A DNA stretch of 64,000 bases from Thermophilibacter mediterraneus (GCF_900119385.1 NZ_FPKO01000009.1:891405-955404); one strand, 5' to 3'. Shown: positions 8,830-17,680, counted from the stretch's first letter. Numbers and translations are program-made. Notes: a model not told the origin generated them from the sequence alone.

Positions 8830-10473
8830 ATGGAACGTGCAATCGACAAGCTGGAGCCCTTCCAGCGCGCTATCTCAAAGGCTCACCTCGCGGCCGCCGG
8901 CGTTGCCGTGGACTCGCTCGAGAACCCCGACAAGCCCCTCATCGCCATCGCCAACAGCTGGAACGAGGTCTGCCCGGGCCACGAGCCGCTCAAGAAGCTG
9001 GCCGAGGAGGTCAAGAAGGGCGTGCTCGAGGCCGGCGGAGAGCCGATCGAGTTCAACACCATCGGCATGTGCGACGGCATCGCGCAGGGCCACGCGGGCA
9101 TGCGCTACTGCCTGCCGCACCGCGAGATCATCGCGGACTCCTGCGAGGCCATGATCGTGGGCGAGGGCTGCTTCGACGGCGTGGTCTACCTCGGCAGCTG
9201 CGACAAGATCATCCCCGCCATGCTCATGGCCGCCGCCCGCATCGACCTGCCCGCGGCGCTGGTGACCTGCGGCCCGTGCTACGACGAGATCAAGCCCTCC
9301 GAGTCCAAGGCCCTCCGCGCCCGCTTCCTCGCCGGCGAGGCCACCGAGCGCGACGTCATCGAGGGGACCCTGCGCTACTACACCGGCCCGGGCGTCTGCC
9401 CGTTCCTGGGCACCGCGAACACCATGGGCTGCCTCACCGAGGGCCTCGGCATGATGCTGCCCAACGGCGCGCTGTGGCCCTCGTCCACGAGCCAGCGCCG
9501 CTTCTCCGCCCGCCAGACCGGCGCGGCGGTGGTCGACCTCGTGCGCCGCGGCATCAAGCCGTCCGACATCATGACCCAGGCCGCGATCGACAACACGGTC
9601 AAGCTGCTCGCCTCGATCGGCGGCTCGCTCAACGCGCTCATCCACCTTCCGGCGCTCGCCGCCGAGCTGGGGCTCGAGTGCACGTGGGCGCAGGTCGCGG
9701 AGATCACGTCAAAGACGCCCGTCATCTGCAACGTGGTGCCCAACGGCGACATCTCCTGCGTGAACCTGTACAAGGCCGGCGGCATCCCCGCCGTCCTCCA
9801 GACCATCTCGGGCGACCTGGACACCTCGGTCATGACGGTCACGGGCAAGACGCTCGCCGAGAACCTTGAGACCTCGGTGCTGCGCTGCGACCGCTCGGTC
9901 ATCCGCACCCAGGATGACCCCGCGTCGGTGGCCAACGGCATCCAGGTGCTCTACGGCAACCTGGCCCCCGAGGGCGCGCTCGTCAAGACGAGCGCCGTCC
10001 CCGCCGAGCAGCACGTCTGGAGCGGCACCGCGATGGTTTTCGACTCCGAGGAGGAGGCCTTCGAGGCCTACAACGCCCACGCCATCAAGCCGGGCACGGG
10101 CGTGATCATCCGCTACGAGGGCCCCAAGGGCGGCCCCGGCATGAAGGAGCTCCACCGCGTCACCGAGATCATGAAGGGCATCCCCGACTCCGCCGTCATC
10201 ACCGACGGGCGCTTCTCCGGCGCCTCGGGCGGCCTCTCGGTGGGCTACCTGTGCCCCGAGGCCTTCGACGGGGCGCCCATCGCCCTCGTCGAGAACGGCG
10301 ACAAGATCAACATCGACCTCACCAAGAACCTCATCGAGGTCGAGGTCAGCGACGAGGAGCTCGCCCGCCGCAAGCAGGGCTGGAAGCCCGTCATCCACGA
10401 GAACGGCGGCCACCTGCTGGCCCGCTATGCCAAGCAGGTGAGCTCGGCGAAGACGGGGGCGGTCATCGGGTAG
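8830..10473 (+). CDS. IlvD/Edd-family dehydratase
   Basis: A 547-aa Fe-S dehydratase of the family containing dihydroxy-acid dehydratase (IlvD), 6-phosphogluconate dehydratase (Edd) and aldonate dehydratases. Motifs seen: TIGMCDGIAQGHAGMRY, LGSCDKIIPAMLMAAARIDL with the cluster Cys and metal-binding Asp-Lys, GPGVCPFLGTANTMGCLTEG with another Cys, and the C-terminal ITDGRFSGASGGLSVGYL. Length is closer to IlvD than to 600-aa Edd. Its place directly after PTS EIIC, with the KDPG-type aldolase at the operon start, points to sugar-acid breakdown: dehydration to a 2-keto-3-deoxy acid that the aldolase cleaves. A role in branched-chain amino acid synthesis cannot be excluded, but no other ilv gene is near. 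Confidence 0.85.
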   Translation: MERAIDKLEPFQRAISKAHLAAAGVAVDSLENPDKPLIAIANSWNEVCPGHEPLKKLAEEVKKGVLEAGGEPIEFNTIGMCDGIAQGHAGMRYCLPHREIIADSCEAMIVGEGCFDGVVYLGSCDKIIPAMLMAAARIDLPAALVTCGPCYDEIKPSESKALRARFLAGEATERDVIEGTLRYYTGPGVCPFLGTANTMGCLTEGLGMMLPNGALWPSSTSQRRFSARQTGAAVVDLVRRGIKPSDIMTQAAIDNTVKLLASIGGSLNALIHLPALAAELGLECTWAQVAEITSKTPVICNVVPNGDISCVNLYKAGGIPAVLQTISGDLDTSVMTVTGKTLAENLETSVLRCDRSVIRTQDDPASVANGIQVLYGNLAPEGALVKTSAVPAEQHVWSGTAMVFDSEEEAFEAYNAHAIKPGTGVIIRYEGPKGGPGMKELHRVTEIMKGIPDSAVITDGRFSGASGGLSVGYLCPEAFDGAPIALVENGDKINIDLTKNLIEVEVSDEELARRKQGWKPVIHENGGHLLARYAKQVSSAKTGAVIG

Positions 10474-10492
10474 GCCGACCGTCGTCACCGTC

Positions 10493-10533
10493 CGGGCCGG
10501 GCGGCGCCCTGGGAGATGGCGTCGCCCGGCCCC
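10493..10533 (+). terminator. terminator hairpin after the dehydratase operon
   Basis: CGGGCCGGGCGGCGCC (10493-10508) pairs imperfectly with GGCGTCGCCCGGCCCC (10518-10533), followed by CGCCGTTTGTTTG. It sits 20 bases after the dehydratase stop codon. Confidence 0.6.
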
Positions 10534-10595
10534 GCCGTTTGTTTGCGCTGCCCGGACTCCGCCGCGTCCGCGGGCGCGCGGCGTCGGCCAAAGGG

Positions 10596-10601
10596 TAAAA
10601 T
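10596..10601 (+). promoter_or_regulatory. candidate -10 box inside GGGTAAAATACCC
   Basis: TAAAAT is centred in a short palindrome (GGGTAAAATACCC). A start of transcription near 10608 would make the GTG at 10614 implausible and favours the GTG at 10641. No good -35 is visible. Confidence 0.35.
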
Positions 10602-10640
10602 ACCCTCCGGACGGTGCGCATTATGGGAAAGGGACACGAC

Positions 10641-11621
10641 GTGTCGGATTCGTTTATTGTCGCGTCGTGTGCGGCGACGTTTGGCATCTTTGACACCGGC
10701 GCGGTCGAGCGGCTCGAGGCTGCGGGCTGCACGGTTCGCGTCAACCCGTACGGCCGCCCGCTCTCCGCCGACGAGATCGTCGAGCACGCGTACGACAGTG
10801 ACGCCATCGTGCTCGGCAACGACTACCTGGACGCCGCGACCATGGACAGGCTTCCCAGGCTGAGGCTCGTCGCGCGCCACGGCGCGGGCTTCGACGGCAT
10901 CGACTTCGCCGCCGCGGTGCGGCGCGGAATCACGATCACCAACACTCCCGGAGCCAACCGCGAGGAGACGGCGGACCTCACCTTCGCGCTCATCCTCGAC
11001 CTGGCGCGCATGATCACCCAGACCGTGACGCAGCTCAAGTCGGGGATGTGGAACAAGATTCCGGGGAGGAGCCTCTACGGCAAGACCATCGGGATCATCG
11101 GCGTGGGCGCCATCGGCATGGCCGTCGCGGCGCGCGCCATGGGCTTCGGGATGGACATCCTGGGCTACGACATCGTCCAGCGCCCCGAGGCCTCGCGCTA
11201 CGGGCTGCTCTACACGAGCCTCGACGAGCTGCTCGAGAAGTCGGACGTCGTGACCATCCACGCGCCCCTCACCTCCGCCACGCGCAACATGCTGGGCGCG
11301 CGCGAGTTCCGTCGCATGAAGGAGGGGGCGCTGCTCGTCAACACGGCGCGCGCCGGCATCGTGCGGGAGTCGGCGCTCGAGCGGGCGCTGCTCTCGGGCA
11401 GCCTGGGGGGCTACGCCGTCGACGTGTACGAGCGCGAGCCGCCGACGCTTCCCAAGGTCTACGAGATGCCCAACGTCCTCACTACCCCGCACATCGGCTC
11501 GGCGACGCTCGAGGCCAACCGGCGCATGGGCGACGTGGTGGCCGACAACATCATCGCCTTCAAGGACGGCAAGGAGCCGCCCAACCGCGTGACGTTTGCG
11601 GACCGGGTGCGCTTCTCGTGA
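10641..11621 (+). CDS. D-isomer-specific 2-hydroxyacid dehydrogenase
   Basis: A 326-aa NAD(P)-dependent dehydrogenase related to phosphoglycerate dehydrogenase and other 2-hydroxyacid dehydrogenases. The Rossmann fold is GIIGVGAIGMAVAARAMG; the catalytic residues are Arg in NTARAGIV, Glu in YEREPP and His in TTPHIGSAT. The GTG at 10641 is chosen because GGGAAAGGG lies seven bases upstream; starts at 10614 and 10623 are also open in frame. It lacks a C-terminal ACT domain, so it is not a long-form SerA. The HAD phosphatase 30 bases downstream is probably co-transcribed. Substrate unknown. Confidence 0.85.
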   Translation: MSDSFIVASCAATFGIFDTGAVERLEAAGCTVRVNPYGRPLSADEIVEHAYDSDAIVLGNDYLDAATMDRLPRLRLVARHGAGFDGIDFAAAVRRGITITNTPGANREETADLTFALILDLARMITQTVTQLKSGMWNKIPGRSLYGKTIGIIGVGAIGMAVAARAMGFGMDILGYDIVQRPEASRYGLLYTSLDELLEKSDVVTIHAPLTSATRNMLGAREFRRMKEGALLVNTARAGIVRESALERALLSGSLGGYAVDVYEREPPTLPKVYEMPNVLTTPHIGSATLEANRRMGDVVADNIIAFKDGKEPPNRVTFADRVRFS

Positions 11622-11651
11622 CCCAGGGGGCGAGCGACCTAAGGAGACGCA

Positions 11652-12503
11652 GTGGTTAAGCTCGTGTTCGTCGACATGGACGGGACCTTCCTCGACTCCG
11701 AGAAGGCCATCTCGCCCGAGAACGCGTCCGCGCTCGACGCGGCGGCCTCCCTGGGGGTCATGTTCGTCCCCTGCACCGGGCGCAACCTCGCGGGCCTGCC
11801 GGCCGAGCTGCTCCGCCACCCCAGCGTGCGCTACGCCGTCTGCGCAAACGGCGCCGTCGTGGCCGACGTCGCCACCGGGAGGACCCTGCGCGAGGTGACC
11901 ATCGAGAAGGACCTGGTGCTCGACCTCTACCAAAGGCTGCGCGACCGCCCGATCACCTTCGACCTCTTCGCCGACGGGACCGTCTACACGCAGCGCGAGC
12001 GCTACCCGCTGATCGACCGCCTCGAGCTCAGCGACGCCACCAAGGAGTTCGTCCGCGGGGTGCGGACCGTGTACGACGGGAGTCTCGAGGACCAGCTCGC
12101 GCGCATCGGGGACGTGTGCCGGCTGAACGTCTTCTACTGGCGCGACGAGGACCGCGACGCGGTCTGCGAGCTCGTCGACTCCGAGCCCGCCCTCAGGCGC
12201 GCCTCGTCGCTGCCCTGCAACATCGAGATCACCGACCGATCCGCGCACAAGGGCGCGGGGCTGCGCTGGCTCTGCGACCACCTGGGAGTCTCGGCGGGGG
12301 AGTGCATCGCCTTCGGCGACGGCGACAACGACCGCACGATGCTCGAGGCCGCGGGGGACGGCGTGGCCATGGGCAACGCGACCCCCGAGGTCAAGGCCGT
12401 CGCCGACCACCTGACCTCCTCCTGCGACGAGTCGGGCGTGGGGCGCTACCTCGCGCCGGTCTTCGCCGCGATCGCCGGGCAGGTCGCCTCGGGGCCGCGC
12501 TAG
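11652..12503 (+). CDS. Cof-type HAD-IIB phosphatase
   Basis: A 283-aa phosphatase with motif I DMDGTFLDS, the Lys in AHKGAGLRWLC and motif IV GDGDND. GTG start with an AAGGAGACGC ribosome site, 30 bases after the dehydrogenase, so likely in the same operon. It is a paralogue of the gene at 3959, with the same motif order and conserved blocks through the cap domain. Its last codons overlap those of the convergent argR by four bases. Substrate unknown. Confidence 0.86.
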   Translation: MVKLVFVDMDGTFLDSEKAISPENASALDAAASLGVMFVPCTGRNLAGLPAELLRHPSVRYAVCANGAVVADVATGRTLREVTIEKDLVLDLYQRLRDRPITFDLFADGTVYTQRERYPLIDRLELSDATKEFVRGVRTVYDGSLEDQLARIGDVCRLNVFYWRDEDRDAVCELVDSEPALRRASSLPCNIEITDRSAHKGAGLRWLCDHLGVSAGECIAFGDGDNDRTMLEAAGDGVAMGNATPEVKAVADHLTSSCDESGVGRYLAPVFAAIAGQVASGPR

Positions 12504-12937
12504 CCGCTCGCCGCGAGGGCGGTGACGAGGCCCCTGACCTCGTCCGCGCCGGCAGGGGAGTCGGTCGCCACGAACACGGTGTCGCTGCCGGCGACCGTGC
12601 CGAGCACGTGCGCGAGGCGCGCCTCGTCGACGGCGCGCGCCACGCTCGGGGCGGTGTCGGGCTGGGTGAGCACCACCACGAGGCTCTGCCCCGGGGCGCT
12701 TCTCGCCTCCACCACGAACTCCGAGAGCACGAGCTGCAGGTTGAGGTCCTCCTCGAGGACGTAGAGCCCGCCCGCGAGCTTCCGGAGGTGCATCTCGGAG
12801 ACGTCGCGCGAGACGGTGGACTGCGTGCAGGCGAACCCCCGCTCGGCGAGCGCCTCCACGAGCTCCCCCTGCGTGCGGACCGACTGCCCGCGCACGATCG
12901 AGCGAATCGCCTCCTGTCGTTCGTTGCTGCGCCTCAT
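12500..12937 (-). CDS. argR: Arginine repressor ArgR
   Basis: A 145-aa DNA-binding regulator of arginine metabolism. The N-terminal winged helix (residues 1-70) includes ACTQSTVSRDVSEMHLRKL, the ArgR recognition helix signature. The C-terminal half (about 80-145) is the hexamerisation and arginine-binding domain, with LGTVAGSDTVFVA. Length matches the family. It overlaps the convergent HAD gene by four bases at the stop codons. No arginine biosynthesis or deiminase genes are nearby, so its targets must be elsewhere. Confidence 0.88.
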   Translation of the reverse strand: MRRSNERQEAIRSIVRGQSVRTQGELVEALAERGFACTQSTVSRDVSEMHLRKLAGGLYVLEEDLNLQLVLSEFVVEARSAPGQSLVVVLTQPDTAPSVARAVDEARLAHVLGTVAGSDTVFVATDSPAGADEVRGLVTALAASG

Positions 12938-13087
12938 GCTCGCCTCCCGTCGCCCTGCACAGAAGCATACGCAAAACGGCCGCCGCCCGGGGCGGGGTCG
13001 GCGTGAAGTTACGGCGCGCTGACGCGGCGCGGGCGCCCCTGCGCTAGACTAGCAGGCGTGAAAAGCCGCGACCTCCTGGGAGAACCC

Positions 13088-14347
13088 ATGTCAGACGTCC
13101 TCGAGCGCTTCATGCGCTACGTTCAGGTTGACTCTCCGTCCGACCCCGGCAACGACGGGGTCACGCCCTCGACGCCCTGCCAGCACGACATGGCGCGCGT
13201 GCTCGCGGACGACCTCGCCGCCATCGGGTGCCGGGACGTGACGGCGGACGAGCACGCCTACGTCACGGGCGTCCTGGACGCCTCCGCCGGCGCCGAGGGG
13301 CTCCCCGCGCTCGTGCTCTGCGCCCACATCGACTCGTCGCCCGACGCGCCCGCCCATGGGGTTCGCCCGCACGTGGTCCGCTACGAGGGCGGCCCGCTCG
13401 TCGCGGGCGTCGTGGACGGCGAGCCGGTCGAGACCACGCCCGACCAGGTCCCCGACCTCGCGGGGCTCGTCGGCCAGGACATCGTCTGCTCCGACGGCAC
13501 CACGCTGCTCTCCGCCGACGACAAGGCGGGCGTCGCCGAGATCATGGCCCTTCTCGCCCGCCTCGCCGCGAACCCGGACCTGCCGCACCCGCGGCTCGTC
13601 GCGGCGTTCGTCCCCGACGAGGAGATCGGGCACGGCGCGAGCCTGCTCGACGTCGAGGCGCTCGGCGCGTGCGGCGGCTACACCGTGGACGGCGGCGCCC
13701 TCGGCGAGATCAACTACGAGTGCTTCTCGGCGAGCGAGGCCACCGTCACCGTGCGCGGCGTCATGGTGCACCCCGGGTCGGCGAAGGGCGTCATGGTCAA
13801 CGCCATCACCGTGGCGTCCGAGTTCCAGCAGATGATTCCCGCGGCGGAGCGCCCCGAGCACACCTCCGGCCGCGAGGGCTTCTACCACCCGACCGACATC
13901 GAGGGCACCGCGGCCGAGCTCACGCTGACCTACATCCTGCGCGACTTCGACGCCTCGTCCTTCTCGCGTCGCGAGCGGACCATGCTCGACGTTGCCTCCT
14001 TCCTCAACGACCGCTACGGCGAGGGCACCGTCAGCGTGTCTTTGCGCCCGCAGTACCGCAACATGGCCGAGAGGTTCGGCCCCGACGACCGTCGCCTCAT
14101 CGACTTTGCGCTCGAGGCCAACCGCGAGGCGGGCATCGAGCCGGTGGCGGTCCCGGCGCGCGGCGGCACGGACGGCGCGCAGCTGACGTTTCGCGGGCTG
14201 CCCTGTCCCAACCTCGCGACGGGGGCCTACAACGCGCACTCCGTCCGCGAGTTCGTGCCCGTCTCGGGCCTCGAGCGGATGGTGGACGTGCTCGAGCGGC
14301 TCGTCGCCAAGTTCGCCGAGCCGGCGGCGGGCGAGAAGGACGAGTAG
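13088..14347 (+). CDS. pepT: Peptidase T (tripeptide aminopeptidase)
   Basis: A 419-aa M20 metallopeptidase releasing N-terminal residues from tripeptides in the cytosol. Zinc ligands and catalytic residues are visible: HIDSSPDA (HxD), SADDKAG, the Glu pair in PDEEIGHG, Asp in YTVDGGALGEINYE, and the C-terminal His in YNAHSVREFVP. HPGSAKGVMVNA marks the dimerisation lid. ATG 13088 has GGGAGAA upstream; a GTG at 13058 would add ten residues. TAGACT at 13043-13048 is a possible -10. The downstream gene starts three bases after its stop. Confidence 0.9.
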   Translation: MSDVLERFMRYVQVDSPSDPGNDGVTPSTPCQHDMARVLADDLAAIGCRDVTADEHAYVTGVLDASAGAEGLPALVLCAHIDSSPDAPAHGVRPHVVRYEGGPLVAGVVDGEPVETTPDQVPDLAGLVGQDIVCSDGTTLLSADDKAGVAEIMALLARLAANPDLPHPRLVAAFVPDEEIGHGASLLDVEALGACGGYTVDGGALGEINYECFSASEATVTVRGVMVHPGSAKGVMVNAITVASEFQQMIPAAERPEHTSGREGFYHPTDIEGTAAELTLTYILRDFDASSFSRRERTMLDVASFLNDRYGEGTVSVSLRPQYRNMAERFGPDDRRLIDFALEANREAGIEPVAVPARGGTDGAQLTFRGLPCPNLATGAYNAHSVREFVPVSGLERMVDVLERLVAKFAEPAAGEKDE

Positions 14348-14350
14348 GCC

Positions 14351-14905
14351 GTGGCACACCCCCTCCTCCTGGTCATCCCCGCCGTCGCGCTGCCCGCGCT
14401 CGCCCTCTTCGTCGAGCGCGCGGGCAGGGTGCGCATCTCGGAGCGGCACCACAGCCACCACGACACCTACGTGGTGCCGGTGTCCTTCACGCGCTCGCTG
14501 GTCATCGCCATGGCGTTCATGGGGTGCCTCGGCATCGTGCTCGCCGTCGCCTGCGCCATGGTGGAGTTCTTCCCCACCCCCGACGACGTGCTCGTCTTCT
14601 TTGACTCGTTCATCGCCACGGCGTTTCTGATGTGGTGGGTCATCCGTCGCTACAAGGTCTCCGTGTTCAGCGACCACCTGGTCGTCACCCCGTTCTTCGG
14701 CTCGCACGTGCTCGTGCTCTACGACGAGATCGACCTGCTCGAGTGGGCGGGCACGCGCAAGGGGTCGGGCTACCGCGACCTCGTGATCTGGGCCGGGGGG
14801 CACGGCACCGTGCGCATCTCGGGCATGGTGGACGTGGAGCAGATTCTCATGGCAATCGATCGCTTCGACGCGCTGCCGCGCGTGAAGGGAGGCATCCTCT
14901 CGTGA
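14351..14905 (+). CDS. Small membrane protein with PH-like C-terminal domain
   Basis: A 184-aa protein not assigned to a named gene. Three hydrophobic helices (about 3-20, 50-75, 82-100) are followed by a beta-rich soluble part (YKVSVFSDHLVVTPFF, then DEIDLLEWAGTRKG and VRISGMVDVEQI) that resembles bacterial PH-type domains in layout. GTG start three bases after pepT; its TGA overlaps the next gene's GTG (GTGA), so translation is probably coupled. Function unknown. Confidence 0.7.
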   Translation: MAHPLLLVIPAVALPALALFVERAGRVRISERHHSHHDTYVVPVSFTRSLVIAMAFMGCLGIVLAVACAMVEFFPTPDDVLVFFDSFIATAFLMWWVIRRYKVSVFSDHLVVTPFFGSHVLVLYDEIDLLEWAGTRKGSGYRDLVIWAGGHGTVRISGMVDVEQILMAIDRFDALPRVKGGILS

Positions 14906-15738
14906 TAAAGCTCGTCCTCTCGGACATGGACAACACCCTCATCCCCATGGGCAACGCGCGCGTGGGGGAGCGCACCGTCGCGGCCATCCACGAGCTGATG
15001 GACGCGGGCGTGCGCTTCGGGCCCGCCACCGGGCGCGACTACTTCGAGCTGCTGCGCTTCTTCGGGATGGACGACAGCTGCCTGCAGACGGGCATCCTCT
15101 CCAACGGCAAGCGCGTGCGCGTCGACGGCACCTACGTGCGCACCGTCCTCATCCCGCGCGACGCGCTCGTCAAGATCGACGAGGCGCTCCGTCCCGAGCC
15201 GGGGATGTTCCTCGTGTGCTACCCCGAGGACACCAACCTGCTCAACCCCGCCTACGGCGTGGGCACCACCGCGGAGGAGCTCGCCGTCTTCGAGAAGCGC
15301 ACGCGCTTCACGGGCGCGGTCGTCGACGAGGTGCCCGACGAGCCCTTCATCGCGGCGACGATCGCCTGCCCCGGCCCGCCCGAGCGCATGGACCGCTGCC
15401 GCGCCATCGTCTCGGAGGCGGCGCCCGAGCTGCGCATCGTCTCCCCGGTGCCGGAGTGGTTCGACATCATGCCGCAGGGCGTCTCCAAGGCCTCGGGCCT
15501 GGAGCCCCTGCTCGAGGCGCTCGGCATCACGCTCGACGAGGTGGCGGTCTTCGGGGACGCGGAGAACGACCTCGAGATCCTGCGCATGGTCCGCCACTCC
15601 GTCGCCGTCGCGAACGCGACCGACGAGGTGCTCGAGACCGCCAGGTACCGCGTGGGGCCCGTCTCGGAGGAGGGCGTCGCCGACGCGCTGCTCGAGATTG
15701 CCCGCACCGGCGAACTTGACATTGGTGTCAGGGCATAG
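14902..15738 (+). CDS. Cof-type HAD-IIB phosphatase
   Basis: A 278-aa phosphatase: motif I DMDNTLIP, motif II-like GPATGRDYFELL, Lys in GVSKASGLEPLL, motif IV GDAENDLEIL. The GTG at 14902 overlaps the preceding stop by four bases and has GGGAGGC upstream. The last residues (ELDIGVRA) and the stop codon are encoded by the first copy of a 30-bp repeat, so the C-terminus has apparently been altered by repeat insertion. Confidence 0.84.
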   Translation: MIKLVLSDMDNTLIPMGNARVGERTVAAIHELMDAGVRFGPATGRDYFELLRFFGMDDSCLQTGILSNGKRVRVDGTYVRTVLIPRDALVKIDEALRPEPGMFLVCYPEDTNLLNPAYGVGTTAEELAVFEKRTRFTGAVVDEVPDEPFIAATIACPGPPERMDRCRAIVSEAAPELRIVSPVPEWFDIMPQGVSKASGLEPLLEALGITLDEVAVFGDAENDLEILRMVRHSVAVANATDEVLETARYRVGPVSEEGVADALLEIARTGELDIGVRA

Positions 15739-15775
15739 TGTCAACTTGACATTGGTGTCAGGGCAAAGTGTCAAC
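15713..15775. repeat. two tandem copies of a ~30-bp dispersed repeat
   Basis: TTGACATTGGTGTCAGGGCA followed by tAGTGTCAAC occurs twice with a 30-base period; the second copy has one change. Each unit begins TTGACA and ends TGTCAA, so it is a degenerate palindrome. Related copies are at 17604-17680, 18545-18574 and 22100-22159. The first copy covers the stop codon of the upstream HAD gene. Confidence 0.8.
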
Positions 15776-15819
15776 CGCGCCAGCCGCACGGTCGGCTCCG
15801 ACAGTCTCAGGAGGCCAGC

Positions 15820-16614
15820 ATGATCAAGCTCATCGCATCTGACATGGACGGGACGCTGCTCGACGACGACTCGAGGGTCCCCGAGGAGACCTTCGAGCTC
15901 ATCCACGCCCTGCACGAGAGGGGCGTGCGCTTCGTGGCGAGCTCTGGGCGGCGCTACGAGACGCTGCGCTGGTTCTTCGGGCCGGTCGCCGACGAGATGG
16001 ACTACGTCGCCTCGCTCGGGACGCAGGTCTACGCTGACGGGCGCCTGCTCGACCGCGAGGTCTTCTCGACCCTCTCGGTGCAGAGGCTCTTCGAGACCAC
16101 GCAGATGTTCGACTGCATCCACCTGGCGCTCTACGACGCCACCCACACCTACCTCCTCAACGACCAGAGCTCCTACCTGCGCGAGCTCGACAAGGACCTC
16201 CCCAACGCCGAGCGCGTCTTCGACCCGCCCTCGCCCGACGTGAGCATCATCAAGGCGGCCGTGTGCTGCGAGCTGCCCGAGCAGATCATGGACATGGCCT
16301 ACGTGCTCGAGCGCGAGCTCTCCGACTGGTTCACGTTCCTGCCGAGCGGCTCGCGCTGGATCGACGTGGTGCCGCGCCACGTGAACAAGGCCACGGGCCT
16401 CGAGCAGGTGCTGCGCTACTGGGGCATCGACCGCAGCGAGGTCGTCGCCTTCGGCGACTCGATGAACGACTACGCCATGCTGCGCTACGTGGGGCACCCC
16501 TACGTCATGGAGAACGCGCGCTACGCCGTGCGCCAGATCGGCCAGCGCGTCATCGGTCGCAACTCCGACCACGCCGTGCAGCGCGCCATGCGCGAGATCC
16601 TGGAGGGCCTGTAG
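15820..16614 (+). CDS. Cof-type HAD-IIB phosphatase
   Basis: A 264-aa phosphatase: motif I DMDGTLLDDD, SSGRRYETLRWF after the first strand, Lys in HVNKATGLEQVL, motif IV GDSMNDYAML. ATG 15820 has CAGGAGGCC as ribosome site. It is the fourth HAD-IIB gene in 13 kb and is closer to the typical Cof/YbjI type than to the 3959/11652 pair. It ends ten bases before the convergent ROK gene. Confidence 0.88.
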   Translation: MIKLIASDMDGTLLDDDSRVPEETFELIHALHERGVRFVASSGRRYETLRWFFGPVADEMDYVASLGTQVYADGRLLDREVFSTLSVQRLFETTQMFDCIHLALYDATHTYLLNDQSSYLRELDKDLPNAERVFDPPSPDVSIIKAAVCCELPEQIMDMAYVLERELSDWFTFLPSGSRWIDVVPRHVNKATGLEQVLRYWGIDRSEVVAFGDSMNDYAMLRYVGHPYVMENARYAVRQIGQRVIGRNSDHAVQRAMREILEGL

Positions 16615-16624
16615 GGGAGGGCGG

Positions 16625-17536
16625 CTACGCCCCGCGCTTCTCGCGCATGCGAAGGAAGTGCTGGTAGGCGCCGATGAGGTTCGCCTCGTTGAAGAACCGG
16701 CAGGTCACGATCTCGGCCTCGGGGAAGGCGTAGTTGAGCTCGGCGTTGAAGCGTCGGTGCGCGTCGCGCACGCCCTCGACGAAGAGCGGGTTTCTGCTGA
16801 TGCCGCCTCCCAGGCAGATGCGCTCGGGGTCGAGCCAGCACTGGATGTTGTGGATCTGGATGGCGATGTCGTCGCACACCTCGCCGAACACGCGCGCCGT
16901 CTCCTCGTCGCCCTGCTCAAGCCACGCGAAGAGCTCGCGACCGTTGCACTCCTCGATTCCCTTCGCCTCCGCGAGGCGGCGGCACATGCCCGTCGTGGAG
17001 CAGGCGGTCGACCACGCCCCGTCTTCGCGCAGCTCGCTGTCCCTTCGGGGCGTCGAGAAGTACATCATCGACGCCTCGCCGGAGTAGAGGTGGGACCCCT
17101 TGAAGAGCTCCCCGTTCACGACGGCCCCGCCGCCGATGCCCGTGCCAAAGGTGAGCACGACGCCGTTTCGCACGCCGCTCAGGTTGCCGACGGCGAGCTC
17201 GGCCATGGTGGAGCAGCGCGCGTCGTTCTCCACCTCGACGGGAAGGCCGAAGCGGCGCTCCCACTCGGTGACGTCGGCGTCGTAGTTGTACATGAGCGCC
17301 CCGCCGGTGTGGAGGTAGCGCGCGTCGACGTCCACGACTCCCGGGACGGAGAGCGCCACGCCCTCGACGGGTCCGAGCTCCGCGATGACGCGCTCGAGCG
17401 TGGCGAGGAAGGGCTCCCGGTCGAGCGACTCGGTGTCCGGCGTGGGCACCTCGCCCTGGAGCTGGAGCTCGGTCCCCTCCATGGCGCAGTACTTGATCGC
17501 GGTTCCGCCCACGTCAAAAACGGCGAGCCTGGTCAT
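16625..17536 (-). CDS. ROK-family sugar kinase-like protein
   Basis: A 303-aa protein with the ROK ATP-binding start AVFDVGGTAIKYCAM, ENDARCSTMAELAVGN with the catalytic Asp, the phosphate loop TFGTGIGGGAVVNG and a C-terminal LGGGISRNPLF. The usual zinc motif of ROK kinases (a GHM-type His plus a CxCGxxGC cluster) is not seen: the equivalent area reads YSGEASMMYF and STACSTTGMC. No helix-turn-helix is present, so it is a kinase-type rather than repressor-type member. ATG at 17536 with GGGAAGGAGCG upstream. Substrate unknown, possibly a hexose or N-acetyl sugar. Confidence 0.85.
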   Translation of the reverse strand: MTRLAVFDVGGTAIKYCAMEGTELQLQGEVPTPDTESLDREPFLATLERVIAELGPVEGVALSVPGVVDVDARYLHTGGALMYNYDADVTEWERRFGLPVEVENDARCSTMAELAVGNLSGVRNGVVLTFGTGIGGGAVVNGELFKGSHLYSGEASMMYFSTPRRDSELREDGAWSTACSTTGMCRRLAEAKGIEECNGRELFAWLEQGDEETARVFGEVCDDIAIQIHNIQCWLDPERICLGGGISRNPLFVEGVRDAHRRFNAELNYAFPEAEIVTCRFFNEANLIGAYQHFLRMREKRGA

Positions 17537-17603
17537 GTGCGCTCCTTCCCGAGCGGGTGTTGACTGCTGCACCTGCCATCCTAGCGCAGCCGACGACGGT
17601 TGA

Positions 17604-17680
17604 TGACAATGGTGCCTAGGTCTTTTGTCATGATGACAATGGTGCCTCATGATGACAATGGTGCCAGGGCATTTTGTCAT
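17604..17680. repeat. degenerate copies of the ~30-bp dispersed repeat
   Basis: TGACAATGGTGCC occurs at 17604, 17634 and 17653; the first and third units run to TTTTGTCAT (28 bases), the middle one is cut short. They lie between the ROK start and rlmH, in the region that should hold the ROK promoter. Confidence 0.7.

Noticed and set aside
5771-8842. 1,023-codon minus-strand open frame across the aldolase/PTS operon
   Set aside because: Shadow of the real genes in GC-rich DNA; composition is biased to His/Asp/Gly and the opposite strand encodes complete well-known proteins.
15716-15745. TTGACA in the 30-bp repeats as a promoter -35
   Set aside because: Spacing to TAGTGT is only 14 bases and the unit is a palindrome found also at gene ends.
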